A DNA stretch of 64,000 bases from Oscarella lobularis (GCF_947507565.1 NC_089191.1:1-64000), one strand, 5' to 3'; positions 24,773 through 35,801 are shown, counted from the stretch's first letter. The notes: generated from the letters alone by a model not told the origin. Numbers and translations: made by a program.

Positions 24773-25464
24773 GTAAGGACAAATTGTCCCCAGGACAAAT
24801 TGTCCCAGGAGAAATTGTCCACAGGAAAAATTGTCCCCAGGACAAATTGTCCCAGGACAAATTGTCGCAGGACAATTTGTCCTGGGGAAAATTGTCCCCA
24901 GGACAAATCGTCCCAGGACAAATTGTCCCATGACAAATTGTCCCAGGACAAATTGTCCCCAGGAAAAATTGTCCCCAGGACAAATTGCCCCAGGACAAAT
25001 TGTCCCAGGACAAATTGTCGCAGGACAATTTGTCCTGGGGAAAATTGTCCCCAGGACAAATCGTCCCAGGACAAATTGTCCCATGACAAATTGTCCCAGG
25101 ACAAATTGTCCCCAGGAAAAATTGTCCCCAGGACAAATTGCCCCAGGACAAATTGTCCCAGGACAAATTGTCGCAGGACAATTTGTCCTGGGGAAAATTG
25201 TCCCCAGGACAAATCGTCCCAGGACAAATTGTCCCATGACAAATTGTCCCAGGACAAATTGTCCCCAGGAAAAATTGTCCCCAGGACAAATTGCCCCAGG
25301 ACAAATTGTCCCAGGACAAATTGTCCCCAGGACAAATTGTCCCAGGAAAAATTGTCCCCAGGACAAATTGTCCCAGGACAAATTGTCCCAGGACACTGGG
25401 ACAAATTGTCCCAGGACAAATTGTCCAAGGAAAAATTGTCCAAGGACAAATTGTCCCAGGACAA
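24773..25464. repeat. GGACAAATTGTCC array with 153-bp higher-order period
   Basis: The array has 15/16-bp palindromic units. The marker GTCGCAGGACAATTTGTCC occurs at 24,864, 25,017 and 25,170, giving a period of 153 bp and near-identical copies. Each higher-order unit contains one inverted monomer. Confidence 0.94.
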
Positions 25465-25738
25465 CGAAACTTAAAGAGTCTATCCCCTTCAGAAAGCTGT
25501 AGGGGCCTACTCCTACAGAAAGTTGTAGGGGTCTACTCCTACAGAAAGCTGTAGGGGTAACGAAACTTAAAGAGTCTATCCCTACGGAAAGCTGTAGGGT
25601 CCTACTCCTACAAGAAAGCTGTAGGGGTAACGAAACTTAAAGAGTCTATCTCTACAGAAAGCTGTAATGACAACGAAACTTAAACAGTCTATCCCCTTCA
25701 GAAAGCTGTAGGGGCCTACTCCTACACAAAGCTGTAGT
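25465..25738. repeat. CCTACAG/CTGTAGG hairpin repeats
   Basis: Irregular tandem units are built on CCTACAGAAAGCTGTAGG (7-bp perfect arms, AAAG loop), alternating with GAAACTTAAAGAGTCTATCC. About nine hairpin cores are recognisable. The block lies between a GGACAAATTGTCC array and the second purine-rich array. Confidence 0.88.
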
Positions 25739-26396
25739 GACAAAAGGCAAAGGGAAAAGGCAAAAGGCAAAGGGAGAAGGCAAAAGTCAAAGGGAAAAGG
25801 CAAAAGGCAAAGGGAAAAGGCAAAAGGCAAAAGGGAGAAGGCAAAAGGCAAAGGGAAAAGGCAAAAGGCAAAAGGCAAAAGGCAAAAGGCAAAAGGCAAA
25901 GGGAAAAGGCAAAAGGCAAAAGGGAGAAGGCAAAAGGCAAAAGGGAGAAGGCAAAAGGCAAAAGGGAGAAGGCAAAAGGCAAAAGGGAGAAGGCAAAAGG
26001 CAAAAGGGAGAAGGCAAAAGGCAAAAGGGAGAAGGCAAAAGGCAAAAGGGAGAAGGCAAAAGGCAAAGGGAGAAGGCAAAAGGCAAAGGGAGAAGGCAAA
26101 AGGCAAAGGGAGAAGGCAAAACGCAAAGGGAGAAGGCAAAAGGCAAAGGGAGAAGGCAAAAGGCAAAGGGAGAAAGCAAAAGGCAAAGGGAGAAGGCAAA
26201 AGGCAAAGGGAGAAGGAAAAAGGCAAAGGGAGAAGGAAAAAGGCAAAGGGAGAAGGAAAAAGGCAAAGGGAGAAGGCAAAACGAAAAGGGAGAAGGCAAA
26301 ACGCAAAGGGAGAAGGCAAAACGCAAAGGGAGAAGGCAAAAGGCAAAGGGAGAAAGCAAAAGGCAAAGGGAGAAGGCAAACGGCATAGGAGAAGGA
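25739..26396. repeat. Purine-strand GGCAAAAGGCAAAGGGAGAA array (second copy)
   Basis: This is the same family as 10,200-10,616. Around 25,860-26,060 the unit is expanded (GGCAAAAGGCAAAAGGGAGAA, 21 bp); elsewhere it is 20 bp. The array again ends with GGCATAGGAGAAGGACAAATT and enters a GGACAAATTGTCC array. Confidence 0.94.
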
Positions 26397-26558
26397 CAAA
26401 TTGTCCCCAGGACAAATTGTCCTAGGACAAATTGTCCCAGGACAAATTGTCCCCAGGACAAATTCTCCCCAAGACAAATTGTCCCAGGACAAATTGTCCC
26501 AGGACAATTTGTCCCAAGACAATTTGTCCTGGGGACAAATTGTCCCCAGGACAAATTC
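26397..26558. repeat. GGACAAATTGTCC array (short)
   Basis: About 10 units of 15/16 bp; one inverted monomer near 26,500-26,530. The block passes directly into the 22-bp AT-rich family. Confidence 0.93.
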
Positions 26559-26625
26559 TGAATAAATGCAGATTTAATTCTGAATAAATGCAGAATTAAT
26601 TCTGAATTAATGCAGAATAAAAGAT
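26559..26625. repeat. 22-bp ATTCTG/CAGAAT hairpin repeats (short run)
   Basis: Three units of the family described at 26,976-27,785 precede a single-copy island. Confidence 0.85.
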
Positions 26626-26975
26626 CGTGAACTTACGTAGACAAGGTGCTTCAGCTTTCTTTTCAACATTCTATATTCTTTACGAGAGCTATGCTGCCAT
26701 GAAGCATCCATGATCGTATGTAAGGTGAAGAAAACGACAGGCGCTCCGTCGTGAGTCGACGATACGTCGGCGATCGTTCTAAAAGATCGCTCGTTCACCC
26801 CGAAACGCCATGACGACGAAAAACTTAGCAATAACCGTTCAGAACGTGACGGAACACGACAAGAAGTCGATCAAGAACCTCAAACTCGCTCGCTAAGCGA
26901 TGCACAGGAGACGAACGACGAGCAGGGCTTTTCGAGTGTAACGCGCGCTAAAACATCGCGAAAAAATCTCACATT
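26626..26975. other. Single-copy island inside repeats
   Basis: About 350 bp without tandem structure lies between two parts of the same AT-rich array. On plus, a 28-codon frame (26,810-26,896) starts ATGACGACGAAAAACTTAGC and ends at TAA. On minus, a 74-codon frame spans 26,607-26,831. Neither matches a family I recognise. The island may be an exon fragment or a piece of unrelated DNA that interrupts the array. Confidence 0.4.
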
Positions 26976-27785
26976 CTCTGAATAAATGCAGAATTTATTC
27001 TGAATTATGCAGAATTTATTCTGAATTAATGCAGAACTTATTCTGAATAAATGCAGAATTTATTCTGAATTAATGCAGAATTAATTCTGAATAAAAGCAG
27101 AATTAATTCTCAATTATTGAAGAATAAAATCGGAATTTATTCTGAATTAATGAAAAAATTATTCTGACTTAATGCAGAATTTATTCTTAAATAATGTAGA
27201 ATTAATTCCGAATACATGCAGAATTAATTCTGAATTAATGCATAATAAATGCGGAATTTATTCTGAATTAATGCAGAATTTATTCCTAATTAATTCAGAA
27301 ATTATTCTGAATTAATGCAGAATTAATTCTGAATTAATGCAGAATTGATTCTGAATAAATGCAGAATTTATTCTGAATTAAAACGGAATTTATTCTTCAT
27401 TTATTCTGAATTAATGCAGAATTTATTCTGAATTAATACCAAATTAATTCTGAATTAATGCAGAATTTATTCTGAATTAATACAAAATTAATTCTGAATT
27501 AATGCAGAATTTATTCTGAATTAATGCAGAATTAATTCTGAATTAAAGCAGAATTTATAATGGTTTAATGCAGAATTTATTCTGAATTAATGCAGAAATT
27601 ATTCTAGATTATTGCAGAATTTATTCTGAATTAATGCAGAACTTATTCTTAATTAATGCAGAACTTATTCTTAATTAATGCAGAATTACTTCTGAATAAA
27701 TGCAGAATTAATTCTGAATTAATGCAGAATAAATGCAGAATTTATTCTGCATTAATGCAGAATTTATTCTGAATTAATTTAGAAT
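26976..27785. repeat. 22-bp ATTCTG/CAGAAT hairpin array
   Basis: About 35 AT-rich units have the core ATTCTGAATTAATGCAGAAT: 6-bp inverted arms ATTCTG/CAGAAT around AATTAATG. Many also contain the GAATTAATTC palindrome. Units vary by A/T substitution and 22-24-bp length. The array ends by entering the longest GGACAAATTGTCC array. Confidence 0.92.
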
Positions 27786-29625
27786 TTCCAGGACAAATTG
27801 TCCCAGGACAAATTGTCCCCAGGACAAATTGTCCCAGGACAAATTGTCCCAGGACAAATTGTCCCAAGACAAATTGTCCCAGGACAAATTGTCCCCAGGA
27901 CAAATTGTCCCCAGGACAAATTGTCCCAGGACAAATTGTCTCCAGGACAAATTGTCCCAGGACAAATTGTCCCAGGACAAATTGTCCCAGGACAAATTGT
28001 GCCAGGACAATTTGTCCTGGCGACAAATTGTCCCCAGGACAAATTGGCCCCAGGACAAATTGTCCCAGGACAAATTGTCCCAGGACAAATTGTCCCCAGA
28101 ACTAATTGTCCCAGGACAAATTGTCCCAGGACAAATTGTCCCCAGGACAAATTGTCCCCAGGACAAATTCTCCCAGGACAAATTCTCCCAGGACAAATTG
28201 TCTTAGGACAAATTGTCCCAGGACAAATTGTCCCAGGACAAATTGTCGTAAGACAAATTGTCCCGGGACAATTTGTCCCGAGGACAAATTGTCCTGGGGA
28301 CAAATTGTCCCCAGGACAAATTGTCCCAAGACAAATTGTCCCAGAACAAATTGTCCCCAGGACAAATTGTCCCCAGGACAAATTGTCCCGAGGACAAATT
28401 GTCTTAGGACAAATTGTCCCAGGACAAATTGTCCCCGGACAAATTGTCCCTAGGACAAATTGTCCCTGGACAAATTGTCCGAGGACAAATTGTCCGCAGG
28501 ACAAATTGTCCCAGGACAAATTGTCCCCAGGACAAATTGTCCCAGGACAAATTGTCCCAGGACAAATTGTCCCAGGACAAATTGTCCCAGGACAAATTGT
28601 CCCCAGGACAAATTGTCCCAGGACAAATTGTCCCAGGACAAATTGTCCCCAGGACAAATTGTCCCAGGACAAATTGTCCCAGGACAAATTGTCCCCAGGA
28701 CAAATTGTCCCCAGGACAAATTGTCCCAGGACAAATTGTCCCAGGACAAATTGTCCCAGGACAAATTGTCCCAGGACAAATTGTCCCCAGGACAAATTGT
28801 CCCAGGACAAATTGTCGCAAGACAAATTGTCCCCAGGACAAATTGTCCCAGGACAAATTGTCCCAGGACAAATTGTCCCCAGGACAAATTGTCCCCAGGA
28901 CAAATTGTCCCGAGGACAAATTGTCTTAGGACAAATTGTCCCAGGACAAATTGTCCCCGGACAAATTGTCCCCAGGAGAAATTGTCCCTGGACAAATTGT
29001 CCCAGGACAAATTGTCCCAGGACAAATTGTCCCAGGACAAATTGTCCCCAGGACAAATTGTCCCAGGACAAATTGTCGCAAGACAAATTGTCCCCAGGAC
29101 AAATTGTCCCAGGACAAATTGTCCCAGGACAAATTGTCCCCAGGACAAATTGTCCCCAGGACAAATTGTCCCAGGAAAAATTGTCCCAGAACAAATTGTC
29201 CCAGGACAAATTGTCCCAGGACAAATTGTCCCCAGGACAAATTGTCCCCATGACAAATTGTCCCAGGACAAATTGTCCCAGGACAAATTGTCCCAAGAGA
29301 AAATGTCCCCAGGACAAATTGTCATAGGACAAATTGTCCCCAGGACAATTTTAAAAATTGTCCCAGCACAAATTGACCCCACGACAAATTGTCCCCAGGA
29401 CAAATTGTCCCCATGACAAATTGTCCCAGGACAAATTGTCCCAGGACAAATTGTCCCAGGACAAATTGTCCCAGGACAAATTATCACAGGACAAATTGTC
29501 CCCAAGACAATTTTAAAATTGTCCCAGGACAAATTGTCCTAGGACAAATTGTCACAGGACAAATTGTCCCCAGGACAAATTGTCCCCAGGACAATTTTAA
29601 AATTGTCCCAGGACAAATTGTCCCG
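27786..29625. repeat. Longest GGACAAATTGTCC array (1.84 kb)
   Basis: About 120 palindromic units of 15/16 bp. A marker segment (GAGGACAAATTGTCTTAGG ... CCCCGGACAAATTG) occurs near 28,393 and again near 28,914, showing a ~520-bp higher-order duplication. Toward the end, units with TTTTAAAATTG inserts appear at 29,345, 29,508 and 29,593, linking this family to the degenerate AATTTTAAAATTG repeats at 3.7 and 6.0 kb. Confidence 0.95.
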
Positions 29626-30060
29626 GAATAGGAGTAGGAATAGGAATAGGAATACGTAAAGGAATAGTATGGGGGCGGTTAGCGAGAGTTTTGCACGTGT
29701 TTAGCTGAAGTGTTGGACCCCTAAAGCTTTGGTGGATGCTTCCTCTTTTCTAAATGTCTTTTAGCATCCTAAATGCACCACTGCTTTTTCCCTTTTCTAT
29801 ATTCTTCCCTATCCTAATCATGACGCACGCCCATTCGCCGGAACGGGGTGCGTCATTGCGAGCGTCTCGAAACCCCTAACTACAAAAGTCGCTAAAAATA
29901 GCCGCTCGCCAAACGGAAATGACGTAGCCTAACACGACTTCTCGAAACAAAACACACGAACAACACTGAAAGGATTCTCTAAGGGGGGACGATTATCGTT
30001 TAGACATTAGTCCTAGCTAGCGTTGTGCGTGGATGGAATGCGCTTGGGGGCCCCGGCCTA
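29626..30060. other. Short GGAATA run then no recognisable feature
   Basis: A brief (GGAATA)n tract lies at about 29,630-29,660. The remaining 400 bp mark the switch from repeat mosaic to gene-dense DNA and contain no recognised gene or repeat. Confidence 0.5.
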
Positions 30061-30153
30061 AGGGATAAACACGCACCCACACAAACATGCACGCGTACGC
30101 GAGAAACAAACGCGCGCGAGCGAAAAAAAGGAGCTACAAATTCCCCCGCTTAC

Positions 30154-30554
30154 CTTGCGACGTCCTCTTCGCTCCGATGAGCTCTTCGATCTTCGTTCTG
30201 CTCGACGGCGTGTCGTGTCGTCTCGCGTTCGCCGCGTCCACGCGCGTGCGAACGATCTGGAAGGAGAATTCGACGCCTGCATAGTGAATAGACGCGATTG
30301 GCTTACAGTTTCGGCGTTGGAGAGACGCGTGCTTGGTGCGTGCCTCGCGCGCGTTCTCTCGCGTGATCTGCACAAAGGGACGCTGCAATTGCACGCGAGC
30401 ACTCTGGCTGAACTTACCGCGCTGCGCTGTGTGGCTTCGACGTTCGCCACGTCGTCCAGCCGAATGAGTCCGGACACGCGCTCGCGAGAGAATGAAATTT
30501 TGTGTGCGATGCGCTCTCGCTTGGTGCGCGAGGCGTCAAAGGGCCGATGACGCG
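30154..30554 (-). CDS. Candidate three-exon gene fragment, unidentified
   Basis: Three minus-strand exons fit good splice signals: 30,418-30,554, 30,307-30,382 and 30,154-30,276. They are separated by very small introns (35 and 30 bp) with GTAAG donors and GCAG acceptors. A further GTAAGC donor at 30,152 implies downstream sequence toward the repeats. Joined, they read as a basic, helix-prone protein with segments FDASRTKRERIAHKISFSRE, GLIRLDDVANVEATQR, RPFVQITRENAREAR and VEFSFQIVRTRVDAANA. I do not recognise the family. No initiator Met precedes the first exon, whose upstream edge is an acceptor, so the piece lacks both ends. The GC-rich DNA keeps several frames open, which weakens the call. 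Confidence 0.4.
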
Positions 30555-30805
30555 CTGCTGCAGCGTAATTAGTGTTTGGCAGCTGCGAACGATTTGATTA
30601 GATGAGAAAGTAATTTGGACAGTGTTCCGTGTCTGCGGTATTAATTAAGTTCGCCAAATTTGGTGATTTCCGATTACGCCCAGAAAAGAAAATTCGAATC
30701 TTTGTTGCACGTACACTTTTAATTAATAAACGAGTACTACTAATCTAAGAGAGCAGTGCGTCTTCTAAAACGACCAGTCCTAACACACTCGAGTACAGAT
30801 GACAT

Positions 30806-32125
30806 CTATAATATTTCGGCATCTGGTTCGTATCTAGAGAAAATGAGATGATGCCAAATCAAAATCACTGAATAATTGATTGAAGATGGATGTAGTGCTA
30901 ACTTTTTTAAACGACTTCGAAGATCTTTTAATTGCTCGTTTTTCTTCGTAAGCATTTTTTTCATGTTTGTAAATTGAGCCGTTTCGCCGAGTTTCTTTTC
31001 CAATTCCTAAAATCATTATCCATTTTTTCACTACTTAGTTCCAAGTATGAAAAATCAAACCTTTTCAGCATTTTCAAGCTTAGCTTTGATAGCCAACAAT
31101 TCGTGTTTGGTTTCTCCCAATTCTTCCCTCAATTTTCCATCGTCTTCACCCCCAGCAGATTTTCCACTTAAAACTGGATTTGCCTTTGATTGTGAAGAGG
31201 TTGTTGGAACAACATCCGATGCTGCTGACTAGAAAACAAGAAAATATCTCATAAAACTATCTTCCAACTGATTTTTTAATTAAATACTGATTTGGTTTCT
31301 TTTGCTTTTAGAGCTGCTTCAGCTTGCACTAATTGACTCTTCAATTTCCCTTTTTCTTCCAAGGCATCATGAGCCTAAAAAAAGAACAAATAATCATTGT
31401 AGTTCAATAGGAAAGAGTCTCTTCTTTCCTTACCTTTCCTTCTATCATTCGCATTCGTTCCTTCATTTTATCATTTTCCTCTTTCAGCCGAGAAATTTCC
31501 TATACAGATATAGAATCAAAAGAAATCCTCAGTGAGTCCACACTAACCATCTGCAGAAGAGCACTCCCACCAGCCTCATTCAACGGCTCCAATTTCGTCT
31601 TGGCTGCTGGAAGAGTCTAAGTACATAATACATTATTCTATTTTATAGTTGTCTGCCCCCCTCCCTGTGGTGCAACCTTTGAAGCTGTTGCAGATCCTAA
31701 TCCAGAAGAAGCAAACTGTTTCTCTTCAAATCGAGCAATTTCCTCAATCAATTCCCTTCGAAATAAATTACAAATACGAAAAATTGACTTTTCGTCATCT
31801 TACTGATTCTCGAGCTCAGAAACGTCGGCACTCAACTTCAGATGCCATTTCTCCGCCTGTCGAAAAACTTGACGTAGCAGAAGAACGTTCGTATGCGTCG
31901 TATGAATCAGTTCCGATTCGACGTCGCCCTTGACAACGGCGCCAAGACCGAATAACATGTCCCGTAGTTCTTCGGCTGTAAACGTCTCCTCCGTCAATCT
32001 AGACGAGACGAAAACGCGTAGAATGCACGTTATAGACATCTATTGCACGTACCTGCTTTCTTTTAATTAAATCGTCGAACAACGCCGAATCGACGGTTTT
32101 GATGCGAGGTGTGATAACAGAAATT
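30806..32125 (-). CDS. LZTFL1: Leucine zipper transcription factor-like 1 (5' end unresolved)
   Basis: LZTFL1 (BBS17) binds the BBSome and regulates its ciliary traffic. Minus-strand exons: 32,053 to about 32,125 (RIKTVDSALFDDLIKRK); 31,804-31,998 (LTEETFTAEEL, ESELIHTTHTNVLLLRQVF, AEKWHLKLSADVSELENQ); 31,677-31,755; 31,548-31,616 (KLEPLNEAGGSALLQM); 31,434-31,499; 31,288-31,374; 31,061-31,228; 30,903-31,006 (NMKKMLTKKNEQLKDLRSRL); 30,806-30,833 (YEPDAEIL, stop). The order and wording match vertebrate LZTFL1 along nearly its whole length, including the C-terminal coiled coil. Two oddities: the first intron (31,999-32,052) does not join in phase with obvious sites, and the N-terminal ~30 residues with a start Met are not visible. 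Upstream lies a SAM-gene remnant carrying a transposon, which may have displaced the promoter. Confidence 0.88.
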
Positions 32126-32185
32126 GGTACTTTAGACGATTGACTCTTTCCTAACGACAGCAGTCACGCCACTGATTTTTTTCAG

Positions 32186-34335
32186 CTGTGCGCGAGCGAT
32201 CATTTTTTAATCCGGGCGGGTTCGCATTCCCGTACACCTTTCCTATAGAGTAGGACCTCGGCTTTCGGACATTCTGCGATTTCGGACGCTCGCACAGCAA
32301 ATCTAGCGAACCGATTCTGGCTTCCTATGGCGCATTTGAAAGCCCAATCCCTGCCAGGAAGATGTGCCAGAGCGCGAATCAATAGACCAAACCCTCATGA
32401 TTTTATGAGAAGATTAGCCCGCGCAGGTCAAATCCTCAGCTTTCGGACAACAGTATCGCTTTCGGACACGTATGCGTAGCTCATTCAAATTTTAATGTTT
32501 CGCCTAGAATTTTTTTTCACAAAATCCTCTATCATAGAGCTTTTGAACGCAGTAAAGCTTTAGCCAAATGGTCTAGTCTATCGCATGCTAAAAATCGACG
32601 AATATACCGACATCGCACCTCGGTGTTCGGACACCAGTTATTCCGTTTGCAAAGCCCAAATCCGTTTCTAAAAGGATATTCTGAATTTTCTGTAAGGTAT
32701 TTGAGACGATTTTCAAAAGCAGCTTGAAAAAGAGTAACTTTGCTAAGCAATTGGGCTGTTTAGTGCATGAAAATGCATTTCTTGGGTTTGCTTTAGTGGC
32801 CATAAAACTAAATATAGCAACGAAAATACCCAAACTGGCACAGAAGCAAGCGGTGCGAAGAAAAAGTCACCCTAAAACTTCGTATTAATGAAAAATTCTG
32901 CCGCATACAGTACTTTACGCCAAATGCATTTGTCGTGCTGATTTTGATCGCAACGTCAGAAACATTACATAAAAGTACGCCTTTTTACAGTATCTGTCTC
33001 TGGAGTGCTCTTCCATAAGTAGAGCAAGTACATTTTTGAAGATATCACAGCCAGAGTGTCATACCAAGAATCTGAAATTCGATCTTTATATAAGAGCACT
33101 CAAACTGAAATTCTTAGAACGCAATAGATAAATTAATAAACGCAGATGGTCAGCTTGACGTAGCCTGAGCTCTTGGCAATATACCATAAACAGTACAAAC
33201 ACTATGATAAAGTTTGAACAAACTGCATTTTGCGTAACGTCCTGTACTGGTATGTGACAGAATTTTTCAATAATATGAAGTTTAAGGGTGACTTTTTCTT
33301 CGCACCGCTTGCTTCTGTACCAGTTTGGGTATTCTCGTTGCTATATTTAGTTTTATGGCCACTAAAGCAAACCCAAGAAATGCATTTTCATGCACTAAAC
33401 AGCCCAATTGCTTAGCAAAGTTACTCTTTTTCAAGCTGCTTTTGAAAATCGTCTCAAATACCTTACAGAAAATTCAGAATATCCTTTTAGAAACGGATTT
33501 GGGCTTTGCAAACGGAATAACTGGTGTCCGAACACCGAGGTGCGATGTCGGTATATTCGTCGATTTTTAGCATGCGATAGACTAGACCATTTGGCTAAAG
33601 CTTTACTGCGTTCAAAAGCTCTATGATAGAGGATTTTGTGAAAAAAAATTCTAGGCGAAACATTAAAATTTGAATGAGCTACGCATACGTGTCCGAAAGC
33701 GATACTGTTGTCCGAAAGCGGAGGATTTGACCTGCGCGGGCTAATCTTCTCATAAAATCATGAGGGTTTGGTCTATTGATTCGCGCTCTGGCACATCTTC
33801 CTGGCAGGGATTGGGCTTTCAAATGCGCCATAGGAAGCCAGAATCGGTTCGCTAGATTTGCTGTGCGAGCGTCCGAAATCGCAGAATGTCCGACAGCCGA
33901 GGTCCTACTCTACATGTATCTTCGTGAAATCGATGAATTGAAAGGGAAATGGTCGATGTCGCACTTGGTCGACAGCAGTCATGAGGTTCGCTATTCTTTT
34001 TTCTGACGCCTAGCCGAAGCTTGAAATAGCCGCCTCTCGTAAGAAACGAGCAACGACAAACGAAGACGTCTTGCGCGTAGCTCTTTGGAGCCCGTACGAA
34101 GTGGGAAAGTGGATGGAAGGTGGGCTATCGCACTGCTACAAGTTTTTCAAGAACAATCCCAAGGTTTGAACGACTTTGGCTTCGTGCCGTCCCGTCCCGT
34201 CTTTGCGATCTTTTGCTCGAATCGGGGATAAATGGCAATCGTCTCCTTACTGATTTATCCTATGAAGATCTTGAAAAGTTGGGAGTGCGTTTACTACAAA
34301 GGAGATCGATTATAAGACATTTACTTCGTGTTTGA
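32186..34335 (+). pseudogene. SAM-domain gene remnant interrupted by a transposon
   Basis: The plus-strand exon begins after a TTTTTTTCAG acceptor at 32,185 (reading LCASDHFLIRAGSHSRTPFL). It is cut at 32,247 by the inverted-repeat element and resumes in the same frame at 33,913 (YMYLREIDELKGKWSMSHL) to 33,985. A 28-bp intron is predicted, then exon 34,014-34,163 carries the first half of a SAM domain (ALWSPYEVGKWMEGGLSHCY). The second half (SGINGNRLLTDLSYEDLEKL, then a stop at 34,333) is in another frame. No AG acceptor lies between 34,164 and the SGING codons; the pyrimidine-rich stretch there ends CTCG instead. Inserted element, missing acceptor and absence of upstream exons (LZTFL1 occupies that space) all suggest a dead or heavily altered gene. 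SAM domains mediate protein-protein or RNA binding; the specific parent gene is not identified. Confidence 0.6.
32248..33910. mobile_element. Inverted-repeat (foldback/MITE-like) DNA transposon with TA target duplication
   Basis: Left arm 32,248-32,881 and right arm 33,277-33,910 are 634-bp near-identical inverted copies. More diverged inverted similarity extends further into the 395-bp centre. The ends read GAGTAGGACCTCGGCTTTCG and are flanked by TA on both sides (32,246-32,247 and 33,911-33,912), the target duplication typical of the Tc1/mariner/pogo superfamily. The CCTCGGCTTTCGGAC end and several subterminal TTTCGGAC copies (near 32,261, 32,280, 32,441 and 32,460) resemble pogo/Tigger-type termini. 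No transposase frame is present, so the element is non-autonomous. Small frames appear twice because the arms are inverted copies. Confidence 0.85.
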
Positions 34336-34427
34336 GTACAGTGCAGTGAGCCAGGCACGTGATAGAATAGTTAGAATAAAAAATTCCATGGAGAGAGGTC
34401 TTGTCATCGCGCGGTTGGATTACATTG

Positions 34428-35801
<1,374 letters not shown>

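Noticed and set aside
25737-26561. Lys/Gly/Arg-rich frame (and Leu/Pro/Phe-rich reverse frame) in the purine arrays
   Set aside because: Composition-driven: A/G-rich 18-21-bp units cannot produce stops easily on either strand. No conserved domain.
27798-29327. 509-codon frame of QDKLS/GQIVP-type repeats in the palindromic array
   Set aside because: The 15/16-bp monomer is stop-free in several frames, and the opposite strand has a 517-codon frame; this is satellite DNA.
32200-34006. Twin small frames on opposite strands in the inverted-repeat element as genes
   Set aside because: They are the same sequence in inverted arms with no similarity to transposases; the right-hand copy merely runs on into the SAM exon.
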